Positions 31,001 through 39,012 of a stretch of DNA of 64,000 nt are shown here, piece after piece. The stretch's first letter is position 1; every line of letters starts with the position of its first letter. The stretch is taken from contig JAHBBC010000004.1 in the NCBI GenBank assembly GCA_019915015.1, forward strand, positions 1,922,001 through 1,986,000, given 5' to 3'. A program made the translations under genes and the position numbers. The notes under the pieces are model-generated. The model was given only the letters and a program-made list of their open reading frames with translations. It was not told where the DNA came from and did not search any database. Source of the DNA: Auriscalpium vulgare. Its lineage: Eukaryota; Basidiomycota; Agaricomycetes; Russulales; Auriscalpiaceae.

Positions 31001-31341
31001 GTTTCACGCAGTTCGAGAAATCACTCGACCGCAAGATGCTGCCTCGCTACGACGGTCCGTTCATCGTAATTGGGCGGCGACGCGGTGGACCGTACGTCCT
31101 GTGTGATATGCACGGGGCGGTCTTCGACAGGCCCACTGCGGAGTTTCGCGTCATTCCGTACTTCGCGCGACCACACATCACGCTTCCTCCGCTACCGGAG
31201 TTCATCGACATACCCGCCCGACGACTAAACGAGCTTCTCGGGCAGCCTGGCTCCGACGCCCAAGCACAGGAATCACGCAGCATAGACAGCGACGCGTCGG
31301 ACACAGCGAGTAACAGCGCGGAAGACGGTAGTGTCGCCTGA
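27916..31341 (+). CDS. pol: Pol polyprotein: reverse transcriptase, RNase H, integrase
   Basis: Intact frame of 1141 codons. The reverse transcriptase region includes RWFCVVKKDGTSLRIVHSL, LTTFQTPYGALRLVTLPMGW and the active-site FIDDVPVKG (F in place of the more usual Y of YxDD). RNase H follows with catalytic D, E and D in ILAVDTSPIAVGFLL, LELYGLFRALRAL and VEVDARYIKGML. The integrase has an HHCC zinc domain (HDDVGHRG to CHICQ), a DDE core (KMYADTMHM, EIVTDNGTPYL, NGIVERSHFD) and a C-terminal beta domain (RYDGPFIVIGRRRGG). No chromodomain is seen. The order RT-RNaseH-integrase defines Ty3/gypsy, and the style is that of Agaricomycete elements. The first ATG is at 27916, but translation probably comes from gag by frameshifting. 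Confidence 0.95.
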   Translation: MPSFAGEQEFRDCKSLPSSARARAVFAATKKKYKPAHLKVKPVLADLPGQFRIIRDIRGDPLATLPKLPTKPPDFRPTGRYTEERRDQFDVVHEGDFLWKEERKLMHHFMCEHNGAFAWDDSERGHFREDFFPPVTIPVVPHTPWVQRNIPIPPGIYDQVMEQISRKLAANVYEPSNSSYRSRWFCVVKKDGTSLRIVHSLEPLNAVTIAHSGVPPFTDQLAEQFAGRACGAMLDLYVGYDERALDPASRDLTTFQTPYGALRLVTLPMGWTNSVPIFHDDVTHILRPEIPHVTIPFIDDVPVKGPASEYKDDQGKYETIADNEGIRRFVWEHFQNLNRVVQRMGYSGGTFSGWKTILCAPEIVVVGHRCTRDGRIPDEQRVAKIVNWGPCQDLSDVRAFLGTVGVLRIFIHHFAHRAHALTHLTRKDVPFEFGAEQLAAMEDLKSALLESPALKPIDYQSGKPVILAVDTSPIAVGFLLCQADADDPKSRKKRRYARFGSIALNDREARFSQPKLELYGLFRALRALKIYLIGVRNMVVEVDARYIKGMLDNPDIEPSASMNRWIIAILMFHFVLVHVPGLFHGPDGMSRRRRQPGDVAENEHDGFEDWVDAMYGFIHLVNAYVPRSTRPRSGDPRDQPRAAIATFVTQAAPTELSYDAVDRDIKAQQADERLVRVREWHNTLQRPEGLADQEYATFLRYCTEFFLDGTSLFRKEPQGRHQLVLAPERRIGALKACHDDVGHRGAYPTKMFLLERFWWPYMDRDVAWFVRSCHICQVRQVKHVLIPPTVATPAPLFAKMYADTMHMPASRGFKYIVQGRCSVSHFPEWRMLRQENAKSLARWIFEDVLCRWGALREIVTDNGTPYLAAMKHLEEDYGVQHIRISGYNSRSNGIVERSHFDVRQALYKAADGDASKWATVAHSVFWADRITTRRRMGCSPYFAATGTQALMPLDIVEATYLLPPPDSILSTTDLIARRAVALQKRRTQLRTLHSKVFDKRRHDALIFERDHEASIKNYGFQRGDLVLVRFTQFEKSLDRKMLPRYDGPFIVIGRRRGGPYVLCDMHGAVFDRPTAEFRVIPYFARPHITLPPLPEFIDIPARRLNELLGQPGSDAQAQESRSIDSDASDTASNSAEDGSVA

Positions 31342-31354
31342 CCGGCCGTGCGCG

Positions 31355-31389
31355 ACTGCTGAGGTCAGCAGTTTCAGTCGGGGGGAGGA
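31355..31389 (+). other. Hairpin-PPT module 1
   Basis: A 7-bp stem (ACTGCTG/CAGCAGT) with loop AGGT at 31355-31372 is followed after two bases by CAGTCGGGGGGAGGA (31375-31389). It lies just after the pol stop, where the polypurine tract of a standard element would be. It matches modules at 35473-35514 and 37140-37177. Confidence 0.7.
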
Positions 31390-31611
31390 CGCGATACGAC
31401 TGGACTAGGTATTACGTTAAGGAGATACACCACGGACAGTACACTGAGACTATTGGTTCAACTTATTTCTTTTCTCCTCTTGTGGTGGGGGGGACACTAA
31501 AATTCTATTTGGGCAAGCATGCGTAGAGACGACAGCACGAAAAACAACAAGAAAAGTAACGCAAAAACAAGAGAATACAAGAAACAGAGAAAAATGCGAG
31601 AAAGGGTCGAC

Positions 31612-33706
31612 CTACTCAGCGACGTCCATATACACGGTCTCAACGGCGTCGCCAACGTCGGAACCGTCCTCCTCGCTGCTCTCCTCGACTCCGACCACGC
31701 CTTCCTCGCTCTCCTCTTCGTCGTCGTCCGTCTCGTCGTCGACACCCGCTGGATCGGCAGGCGCGGCAAGGGGGATACCGCCGGCCGAGGGAAGGTCCTC
31801 CGCGCTCTCCGCGCCATCCGACACGGCGGGCGTACGAGCAGCGCGCCGGCGACCATACGTGCGCAGCACGGGATGCACGGGAGCCGGGGACGCGCGCGAC
31901 TCTACGGAGGGGGCGCGAGCAGGCGCCAGCTCATCCTCCTCCTCATCGCTAACGATCGGGGCGGCGGGAGTAGAGGCGGCGACGGAGCTGGGCGGAATGG
32001 TGGCGAGGGTGGGCGAGTCAGAGCGCCGGTGACCACTGGGCCCAGCGACCGGCGAACTACGGAGGGAGGGAGAGCGGGAGGCCTCGGAAGCCACAGCGTC
32101 GGCGGACACGCGCGAGCCGAACTGGTGCTCGAGCTGGGCAAGGCGCACGAGGAGCCGGTCGTGACGGTAGGGCCACAGGTTGAGCGTCGTCGCGCTAGCA
32201 GCCAGCTCCGCCCGGACGAGCGCGATGGAGTCGGCATGGTCGGAGAAGTTGTCGGCAGGAGGGAGGTCCTCGAAACGCCGCGCGTCCTCGTCCACCGACG
32301 CCAGCACGGACGCGAGGAGGTCGCGAGCCCGACGTGGGGAATCTGAAGGGAGGGAAGAACAGGTGAGTGTTAGGAGAAGGGTAAGAGGGGCGCAGCAACG
32401 TACCTGCAGAGTCGGCGGCCGCCAGTAAGTCCGCAAGGAACTTGGCGAAGAAGGGCGCCGCCACAGGCGCCGCAGCGCCGCGACGGGAGGCAGAACGCGG
32501 CCGGGGGGCACGAGAAGGAGCGCGGGAGCGGACCGACCGACCACGGGAACGGTGGGGGGAAGGGGCGCGAGGGCGCGAACCGTCCACGAGTACAGCGCCG
32601 CCGCAGCCCTTGCGCTGGGCGCGACAGCGGATGCACTTGGTGGGGCGGTGAGGCTTGAACTCACAACGCACCGGCCCGCGCACGAAACCAGCCTGGCAGC
32701 GGCCGCAGCGGGTAGAAGTCTGGAAGGGTGGACGGTCAGCAACAGCAGGGGAGATGGGGAGGGGGTAGCTCACCTTGATGCGCTCACCAGCGTACCGCTC
32801 GGTGTGCGTCGGGCGGCGATCCGACCGGTGGAACAAGGGGTCGCCGTCACTGTCTACCGCCTCCGACAGCGAGTCGTCGAGACCACTACCCGGCGACGTC
32901 GACGAACGGCTGCGACGGCGGCGAGGGGCGGGCCGACCCTTTTTGGCGGTGCGACCGCGCCGGGGTTGAGGCGACTCGGTCGCGTGGGGAGACGAGAGGG
33001 GTGTGGGGGAGTGCGAGGCGCGGCGCTTCCCGGCGGCTTGGGACGGAGGCTGGACGGCCGCAGTGGCGGTACGCGCGGCGAGGCGCTCCCCGCGGGCAGA
33101 AGGCGGCGGCGGGACCGGCCCCGGGAGCGGCAACACCACCTCCGCGCGGTTCGCGAGCACGCGACGAGCCTGCGTAAAGAGCGGGCAGAAAGAAAGGGGC
33201 GAGGTTAGCGGGTGACGACAAGGACCGCCGATACACGCACCTTGGGGCGGAGCCGGGTAACGGAAGGGTCGGCCACGGCGACGGTGCCCTCACGCGTCCC
33301 AGCGCCGACGAGGGGCGACGGCGTGGCAACGGTCGGAGCGGACCGCGGCACGGTCGCCTGGGGCGCTTCAGGGGCCTCCGCAGCCTCGTCGTCTTCGTTC
33401 GCCTCGTCGAGGAACAGGGGCGGGGGTCGCACGGCTTCTTCAAGCGCGTCGTACCGCGCGCGCGCCTCGGGGGAGAACGTCACCCCACGACCACGGGCGT
33501 CGTAGTAGGCACGCTAGGAAATCGCAAGTCAGAAAGGAAGGCGAGATCAGGAAGAGCAGACGTACCAGGAGCTGGCGCGCTTGCGGGCGCAGCAGCGCGA
33601 GTTGGGCCTCGGAGGTGGCGTCACGCGCCATGGGCCCGAGTAAGCCCAGCTGGAGATCCAGCATGGCGCGGGTAGCGGTGGCGTCGGCGACGGTGGCAGC
33701 GTCCAT
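31612..33706 (-). CDS. Antisense cargo gene A: zinc-knuckle-like, acidic protein
   Basis: Five exons (33706-33566, 33513-33241, 33169-32774, 32719-32404, 32342-31612) with GT-AG introns of 52, 71, 54 and 61 bp. They join without a stop to 618 codons. N-terminal helices (ARQLLVRAYYDARGRG) are followed by Pro/Ala/Arg-rich sequence and a cysteine motif in exon 4 (TRCGRCQAGF, then CEFKPHRPTKCIRCRAQRKG-C), which resembles the C-x2-C...C-x2-C-x6-C half of the Zn2Cys6-like genes in the island. A helical part (VRAELAASATTLNLWPYRHD, LLVRLAQLEHQFGSR) follows, and an acidic tail (ETDDDEEESEEG). It is encoded between pol and the 3' LTR but against gag-pol. Probably nucleic-acid binding; the role is unknown. 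Confidence 0.75.
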
Positions 33707-34197
33707 GGGGTGAGGAATCGGGGGAGCGGGAAGGCGAGCGAGCGAGGTGAGGGGAAGAGGGAAGAAGGGCGACGGCGACTTCGCCGCAGGCGCACGAACA
33801 ATGGTGCGTGCGTGGGAGCGACCGGCCGCGTGGCCCGGCCAGAGCGCTGGTTTTGCCTCCGAGCGCCCACGACGCCGGGTCGATCCGCGATCTGATCAGC
33901 GATCGTTGATTTGATCCCGCGACATGCCCCGGACCGGTGCGGGACGCCACGCGCGGCTCCGACGCCGCGTGGCGGGCACGTGTTGCTGGCGCGAGCGAAA
34001 TCGCACAAGTCGTTGGCGCCCGCCCCTCCCACGGGGCGCGACCACGGTACACTGGCGTCGCACAAGCGGGTAACGCGTCGCAAGTTCAATACTCGTATTG
34101 GGAGGCATTCAACGACGTACATGCGGGCACAAGGCACTACACTAACGCGGGCTCTTTCTTTCCCTTTATCTCCCGACGCTCCGACAGTGCGACGACG

Positions 34198-35412
34198 CTA
34201 CAGCGTGGCAGGATCGTCACGCGGGATACGCCCCTGCTGAGTGAGGCGCCCCCGAGTCGCACCCCCGCCTCGACGACCACGGTGCGCGTTTTGCCAACCC
34301 ATCGGGACTGCGCGGAACGTCACGACCTCGTCCAAGAACATCGTCGGGTCGCTGTGGACGTCGGCCAATAACTCGGTGGGGAGGTTCGACGCGAGGATAG
34401 CGCTCTCAATGGCGGTGCGCGCATGAAGACTGTCGATAGTGGTGGACCACTGCAAGGCGTCGCGCAGATACGCGGCAGCGGCGGCCTCCAAGAACCCATC
34501 CGCAGAGTCAAAGGCGTCGGCATACGGACCCCAGCGACCACGCGCGCGGCGGTCGTCGGGTCGCGCAAGTTGCGCGATGGTGCCGTAGATCGACGCCAAG
34601 GTCGCCACGGTCTCGGTGGTGTGGGTAATGAGCGTATCGGACAGAGGGTGCGCGAGGGTACGCAGGAGGTCGGGGAGGGATATGCCGGTGGTCGAGTAGG
34701 AGAGGCGATGGACCTCGGACAGGAGGGCCTCTTCCCCGCCGTTCAGGCGCTGAAGAGCCGAAGCGCAAGCATTCATGCCGGCAATGAACTCCGCGTGGAC
34801 TGTCGCGTCGATGCCCGCTCCGCGACCGGTGGGATGAGCGGCCAAGCAGAGCTCACCAAGGCTGCGACGGTACTGGGGAACGGACGTGCGGCCCGACTCA
34901 AATGCGGCCCACAGGGCGCCCTCGCAGAGGCGCGAGAGCTGGCGAGAGTGGTCGCGATTGTTCGGGAAGGTGAATCCAGCGATTGGGCGAACCGAAAATG
35001 TCGGGTCGAGAGGAGCGGACGTCGGAGGCGCGAGGTCGCTGACGAGGTTACCACCCCATTCAGCAAACGCGGCGCGCGACTCGGGGGACACAGTGAACAG
35101 CGTCTCGAAGACGGGGCTGACAATTGCCTGGACAAGACGAAGGACGGATGGCTTCGCAGTGTTATACACTTCATTCTGGATAAGCGCGACACGGACGTGA
35201 GCGGGGATCGCAACGACAGCGCGAGGACTTACGTAGAGCGTAGCAACCTTGCGACCCCACTCCTCCCGAGCCAGAACCAGGGTCTCGACGGGAGCGGTCT
35301 CCAGGTCAATCGCGGGCGGAGTGAGGAGTAGCCCGACAAGGGCGAAAGCACGCGCCTCAAGGGTGAAACTGGACGACATGGTCGGAGGCTGGGTCGCACG
35401 CACCGACCGCAC
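34198..35412 (-). CDS. Antisense cargo gene B: helical protein
   Basis: An open frame of 404 codons. The ATG at 35379 (MSSSFTLEARAFALVGLLLT) is a likelier start than 35412. A perfect GTAAGT donor and CCAG acceptor (35232-35176, 57 bp, in phase) suggest a first intron after 49 codons (WGRKVATLY joined to NEVYNTAKPSVL). The protein is all-helical with no known domain. It is related to cargo gene C: SVLRLVQAIVSPVFETLF and RLCEGALWAAFESGRTSVPQ match parts of C in order. The C-terminus is Arg/Gly-rich (GRRGGGATRGR). The start lies about 60-100 bases from hairpin-PPT module 2. Confidence 0.7.
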   Translation of the reverse strand: MRSVRATQPPTMSSSFTLEARAFALVGLLLTPPAIDLETAPVETLVLAREEWGRKVATLYVSPRAVVAIPAHVRVALIQNEVYNTAKPSVLRLVQAIVSPVFETLFTVSPESRAAFAEWGGNLVSDLAPPTSAPLDPTFSVRPIAGFTFPNNRDHSRQLSRLCEGALWAAFESGRTSVPQYRRSLGELCLAAHPTGRGAGIDATVHAEFIAGMNACASALQRLNGGEEALLSEVHRLSYSTTGISLPDLLRTLAHPLSDTLITHTTETVATLASIYGTIAQLARPDDRRARGRWGPYADAFDSADGFLEAAAAAYLRDALQWSTTIDSLHARTAIESAILASNLPTELLADVHSDPTMFLDEVVTFRAVPMGWQNAHRGRRGGGATRGRLTQQGRIPRDDPATL

Positions 35413-35472
35413 TCGTTATGTAGGCCGTCGGAAACCCGCCGCGACCCGATATGCCGGGGTTTGGCCGGAGAA

Positions 35473-35514
35473 TTTGCGTCTGAGGACAGGCGCAGATTTC
35501 AGTTGGGGGGAGGA
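35473..35514 (+). other. Hairpin-PPT module 2
   Basis: Stem GCGTCTG/CAGGCGC (extendable to 10 pairs with two G-T pairs) with loop AGGA, then TTT and CAGTTGGGGGGAGGA at 35500-35514. It lies between cargo genes B and C. Confidence 0.7.
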
Positions 35515-35801
35515 TGGCCAGTCACGAGCGACGAGGAGAAAGATAGGGATTTTCTCGGCGACGGGTGACCAGCCTGCGCAGGGTGCACGAGGAACAAGTA
35601 GCCAGAAGGGAGCGGGACAAGACAAAGTCAGAGCCGACCACGCGCAACCGAATCCGCGATCCATCAGAACACGGTCGGAGACCGCGCGACGCTATGAGTC
35701 GCCCACGCAGCGAAACGCGACGATCATTGCTATGAGACATCAGGGGCCACAGTTCTGTGCGATTCATGGCGGCCGGAGGGACCATTTACAGAAGGGGTAC
35801 A

Positions 35802-37029
35802 CTACTCACGACTGCTCGCGATGTCGCTACCACTATCGCTGCGGTAATCCACTATCGCGCCGACATCGCCGACCACCACACGCTCCATCACAGCGACATC
35901 ATCCCCGACACCCCCGGCGTCCACGGGATCGCCCTGCATCTGCTCGTCGGAATCGACACCGCCGGCATCGTCGTCAACCAAGCCGACACCATCACCGGCG
36001 GGCAAGGCGGGGAGCCCCGACAATACACGATGGCGCACAAAGGTCACCAAGAGGTTGTTCGTGTAAAGGTCGGGCTCGGTCGGGGCGGCTGGGAAATGGC
36101 GCAGAACGTATGCCGCAGTCACTGCGTACTCCAGGAAGAGTCGGGTTGCGTGCTCGAGGGAGAGGCAGGGGTCGCGAACGATGGCTAACAGGTAGGGAGC
36201 GTCGGCCCAAAGGGCTTGCAGATTGGCGACGTTCTCCGTAGCCCCAGCGAGCTCCTCGACGGTCTCGCGGTACACGGCCTCGAAACGAGCTAAAAGACGC
36301 GCACCCAGTCCGCCGAGGTTGCGACCGTACTGCGTGGGGGGCGAAATGGGCCAAGCGGTCGACTCGCGGGCGACGTAGTCGGGAAGGAAAGCGGTCCCAC
36401 CACGCGAGTGGCGAATGGAGAGCGCGGAACATTCCAAGGCCTCTCGGAGGACGTACGCGACCCACGTCTGGTTGCCCAGGGGACGGTCATCGGGGATGGC
36501 GGCATGGAAAATGGCGAGCTCGCGCAAGTACGACGCGACCGAGCACCCGCGTTTGCGAAACACGACCCAAAAGTTCTCCTCAACCAGCGTCGCGGTCAGC
36601 CGAACCTTGGGGGCGTCAAGTAGGTCGACCCGATCAACAACGGAGGTCCACGGGTGCAGCTCGGTCGTAGGGAGCGGGGCGGGACGAAGAAAGCGCCCCG
36701 CCCACGAGCGGAAGCGATCCTCGACCTCGGGTACGAGGAGGATGGCGTTCTCGAGTATCGGCATGAGGATGCGCTCGGCGAGGGGGATGATCAGCCTGGG
36801 GTCGGAATCGGTGATGGATTCCTACAGCCGATGGGAGCGGACGGTTAGCGCGACAACGGGGCGGAAAAGAGGGGAACCGTACAATGACAGCCAACACCTC
36901 CTGTGCCCCACGCTCGCGCGATTCGATCGCTTCGGCGGCTGCTGCGAGCGGGAAGTCCGCGCTGGGGGCCCGACCCAGGTGGTACAGCAAGAGAGTACCG
37001 CGACGGTACGTGTGGGGAGACCAGGTCAT
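35802..37029 (-). CDS. Antisense cargo gene C: helical protein, paralogue of B
   Basis: Exon 1 (37029-36889, 47 codons, MTWSPHTYRRGTLLLYHLGR to QEVLA) splices in phase across 36888-36822 to ESITDSDPRLIIPLAERILM. Exon 2 runs to 35802, about 386 residues in total. Matching blocks with gene B in the same order: LIIPLAERILMPILENAILL, TLVEENFWVVFRKRGCSVAS and a late helical section (RLFLEYAVTAAYVLRHFPA). The first exon is of almost the same length and phase as in B. The C-terminus is acidic (DYRSDSGSDIASSRE). The ATG is about 110 bases from module 3 and the 3' LTR. Function unknown. Confidence 0.7.
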
Positions 37030-37139
37030 GATGGTGTGTGGGGGGGGTTGGTTGGTCGGGCGGGCGGTGCGACGCTACCTGACGACTCATCGAGACGGCG
37101 CGAGGGAGCCTTTATCAGGAGGAGCCATCCGGGGATTCG

Positions 37140-37177
37140 CCGACTGAGGGCAGTCGGTAGCTCAGTTGGGGGGAGGA
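37140..37177 (+). other. Hairpin-PPT module 3, the polypurine tract used for the 3' LTR
   Basis: Stem CCGACTG/CAGTCGG with loop AGGG (37140-37157), then TAGCT and CAGTTGGGGGGAGGA (37163-37177), directly abutting the 3' LTR at 37178. Its position makes it the primer site for plus-strand synthesis. Confidence 0.85.
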
Positions 37178-38026
37178 TGATGGGACCCGCAGCGCTACAG
37201 GCACCGAAAAGGACCAATCACACCGCTACACCAAGACACACACCCCCGAGACGCCCCACAGGCGTCGCGGCACCGGCACGACCACGGGACAGCACAAAGC
37301 GAGCGAGCGTCTGGGGAGGAGTCGGAGAGCCGAGGTAGGGAGTCGGAACGGTCGGGCGCGGAACTTGGTAGGACGCGTAGGAGCGCAGACGCGTGGGAAG
37401 AGCTGACGAAGCAGCGGTATATAGACGCGATTCGACTTGTTGTAGGGACACTTTTGGACCTTGGGCCTACACCCGAGACTACACCTTTCGTTCCTGCTTC
37501 ACAGAGAGCACCGCACGACGCGATACCGCCAGACCAGCCCGACACGATGCCTTAAACCAGGAAGTCGTAGCGACATCCGGGTCGCGCCACCTTTGCGATA
37601 CCACGGGCTACGCTGCCCCGACTCAACCACAGACTGGAGTGATACAGTGTGGTAGGTTTTATGACTGACGTTTATATTCCAGGATAGCGACTCGGACGGT
37701 ACAAGCGCGGGGACACAGGTCGGACGGTCGGACGGCAAGGGCGACTCCGCAACTAGGACGGACCGGCGGCGACAGACGGGAGGGTCGCACCGAATAGTGT
37801 GGGAAGAGACGCAACGTGCGACGGTCGGACGGGAGCGGAGAGAGCGAGAGAGAGAGAGCCGCAGGACGAGGGCAGGACCCGCGGGGTCCTGGGTGGTTTG
37901 TTCGGGGCACGGTCGCGATCTTGGGTTTCTTCCTCCGACCCACTACCTCTTGGGCCAGCGGTTGGCTGCTCGCTCCCTCCATTTCTATCGACGTTCCCGG
38001 GGCCTCCCCCAGGGTTCATCTCATCA
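37178..38026 (+). repeat. 3' LTR of gypsy element 2
   Basis: 849 bp, the same as the 5' LTR apart from one extra C in CTCCCCCAGG (38006-38010). TATATA at 37418-37423. Followed by the target duplication GCGG and the continuation of gene K. Confidence 0.95.
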
Positions 38027-38878
38027 GCGGCAACAGTACAATTGCCATCCGCTTCCAAACGTGCTTGATGGTCACGTTTGGCTTCATCACCATGAGTAAC
38101 CTGCTCACGCCGCGCTCAACGAACAACGGCTGTGCGTCCTTTCCTTCGCGATCTCGAGCCACCGCTGACGAGCCTGCGCAGCGACCCTGTACAAAGAGAT
38201 TCGCCTGCATGCCATCACCCTTGAATGGGAACGCCTCCTCGGTTTCTGCGGCGCTGTGATGCGGGAGAGCTCTTTTGACCTGTTCGCCCTCAATGGAACG
38301 GTTGGGTTCAGCTCGTTCGGAGACAAGCCTGAAGGTCCGTGCTTACACCCCGATAACTCGGACCACGCTCATGGCTCTGTAACAGCCCCGGCACCCAAGG
38401 GTCCGGACAAAGGGTGGATGTCAACGAGCCCATCAAGTAAACGGTACGCGGCACCTGGCCGCACGGCAGTCGACCTCAACTCTATGACTCGTAAGGCGCT
38501 CTCTACCGCGGACAGTGGTACGCACGTTCTGTCCAATACAGGGGCTCGAGTGCTGAATCCCGCTGCGTAGTGCCGGTGTGGGACATCAGCTCTGGATACC
38601 GTGGGCCTGCCCCGGACAAACTCCGCGATGCGCCGGAGGACATCATCACGATGTTCAGCGACGATGCGGATAAATGGGAGAAGGAGATACCGGTCGACTC
38701 TTTTGTCGCCGTCTTCCACACCATCTCCTCGTTCCGTAACAACCAGATGCAGCAAGCCCTATCGTTCAACATACAGGGCGCGCTCATCCTTGCCATGCCG
38801 CTCTCGGATGTCCCGAACCCCGCATCTACTGCCACGGAGTTTGTGCAGGGCAGTTCCCGCCGCCGCGCTGCTAGGAAA
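38027..38878 (+). pseudogene. Gene K, 3' part, after the gypsy insertion
   Basis: The first codons after the LTR (GGNSTIAIRFQTCLMVTFGF) continue the frame that stops at 23594. Later segments read LYKEIRLHAITLEWERLLGF and ESSFDLFALNGTVGFSSFGD, then PGRTAVDLNSMTRKALSTAD, VPVWDISSGYRGPAPDKLRD and FNIQGALILAMPLSDVPN, ending RRRAARK at the TAG at 38878. Splice joints are only partly resolved. The terminal PVWD...FNIQ block is of a kind common in unnamed mushroom proteins. Separated from its promoter by 14.4 kb, it is presumably inactive. Confidence 0.55.
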
Positions 38879-39012
38879 TAGTACCTACCTCGTAACATCA
38901 ATTGTGCAATGCAAATCTATGCCTGTCGTGAATTACCGCGTGATCTAAGACCCAATTTTAAACGAGCACGCGACGCGCCTGCTCCGAGGCGATTTTATCG
39001 GCGTATACTACC

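Larger units (their letters stand above)
23595..38026 (+). mobile_element. Complete Ty3/gypsy element 2 with antisense cargo genes
   Basis: 14.4-kb element bounded by near-identical LTRs (TG...CA, 848 and 849 bp) and a 4-bp target duplication GCGG (23591-23594 and 38027-38030). Order: 5' LTR, PBS, gag-protease, pol, then about 5.8 kb of extra DNA with three genes on the opposite strand, a polypurine tract and the 3' LTR. The LTRs differ by one C in a poly-C run (bases 38006-38010), so the insertion is recent. The gag-protease and pol frames are intact. The element interrupts gene K. Confidence 0.95.

Noticed and set aside
31519..33208. Plus-strand open frames opposite cargo gene A
   Set aside because: GC-rich shadow frames. 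The five-exon minus-strand model joins perfectly in phase.
34423..36241. Plus-strand open frames of 302 and 330 codons
   Set aside because: They overlap cargo genes B and C, whose minus-strand frames have good splice sites and mutual similarity; the plus frames have neither.
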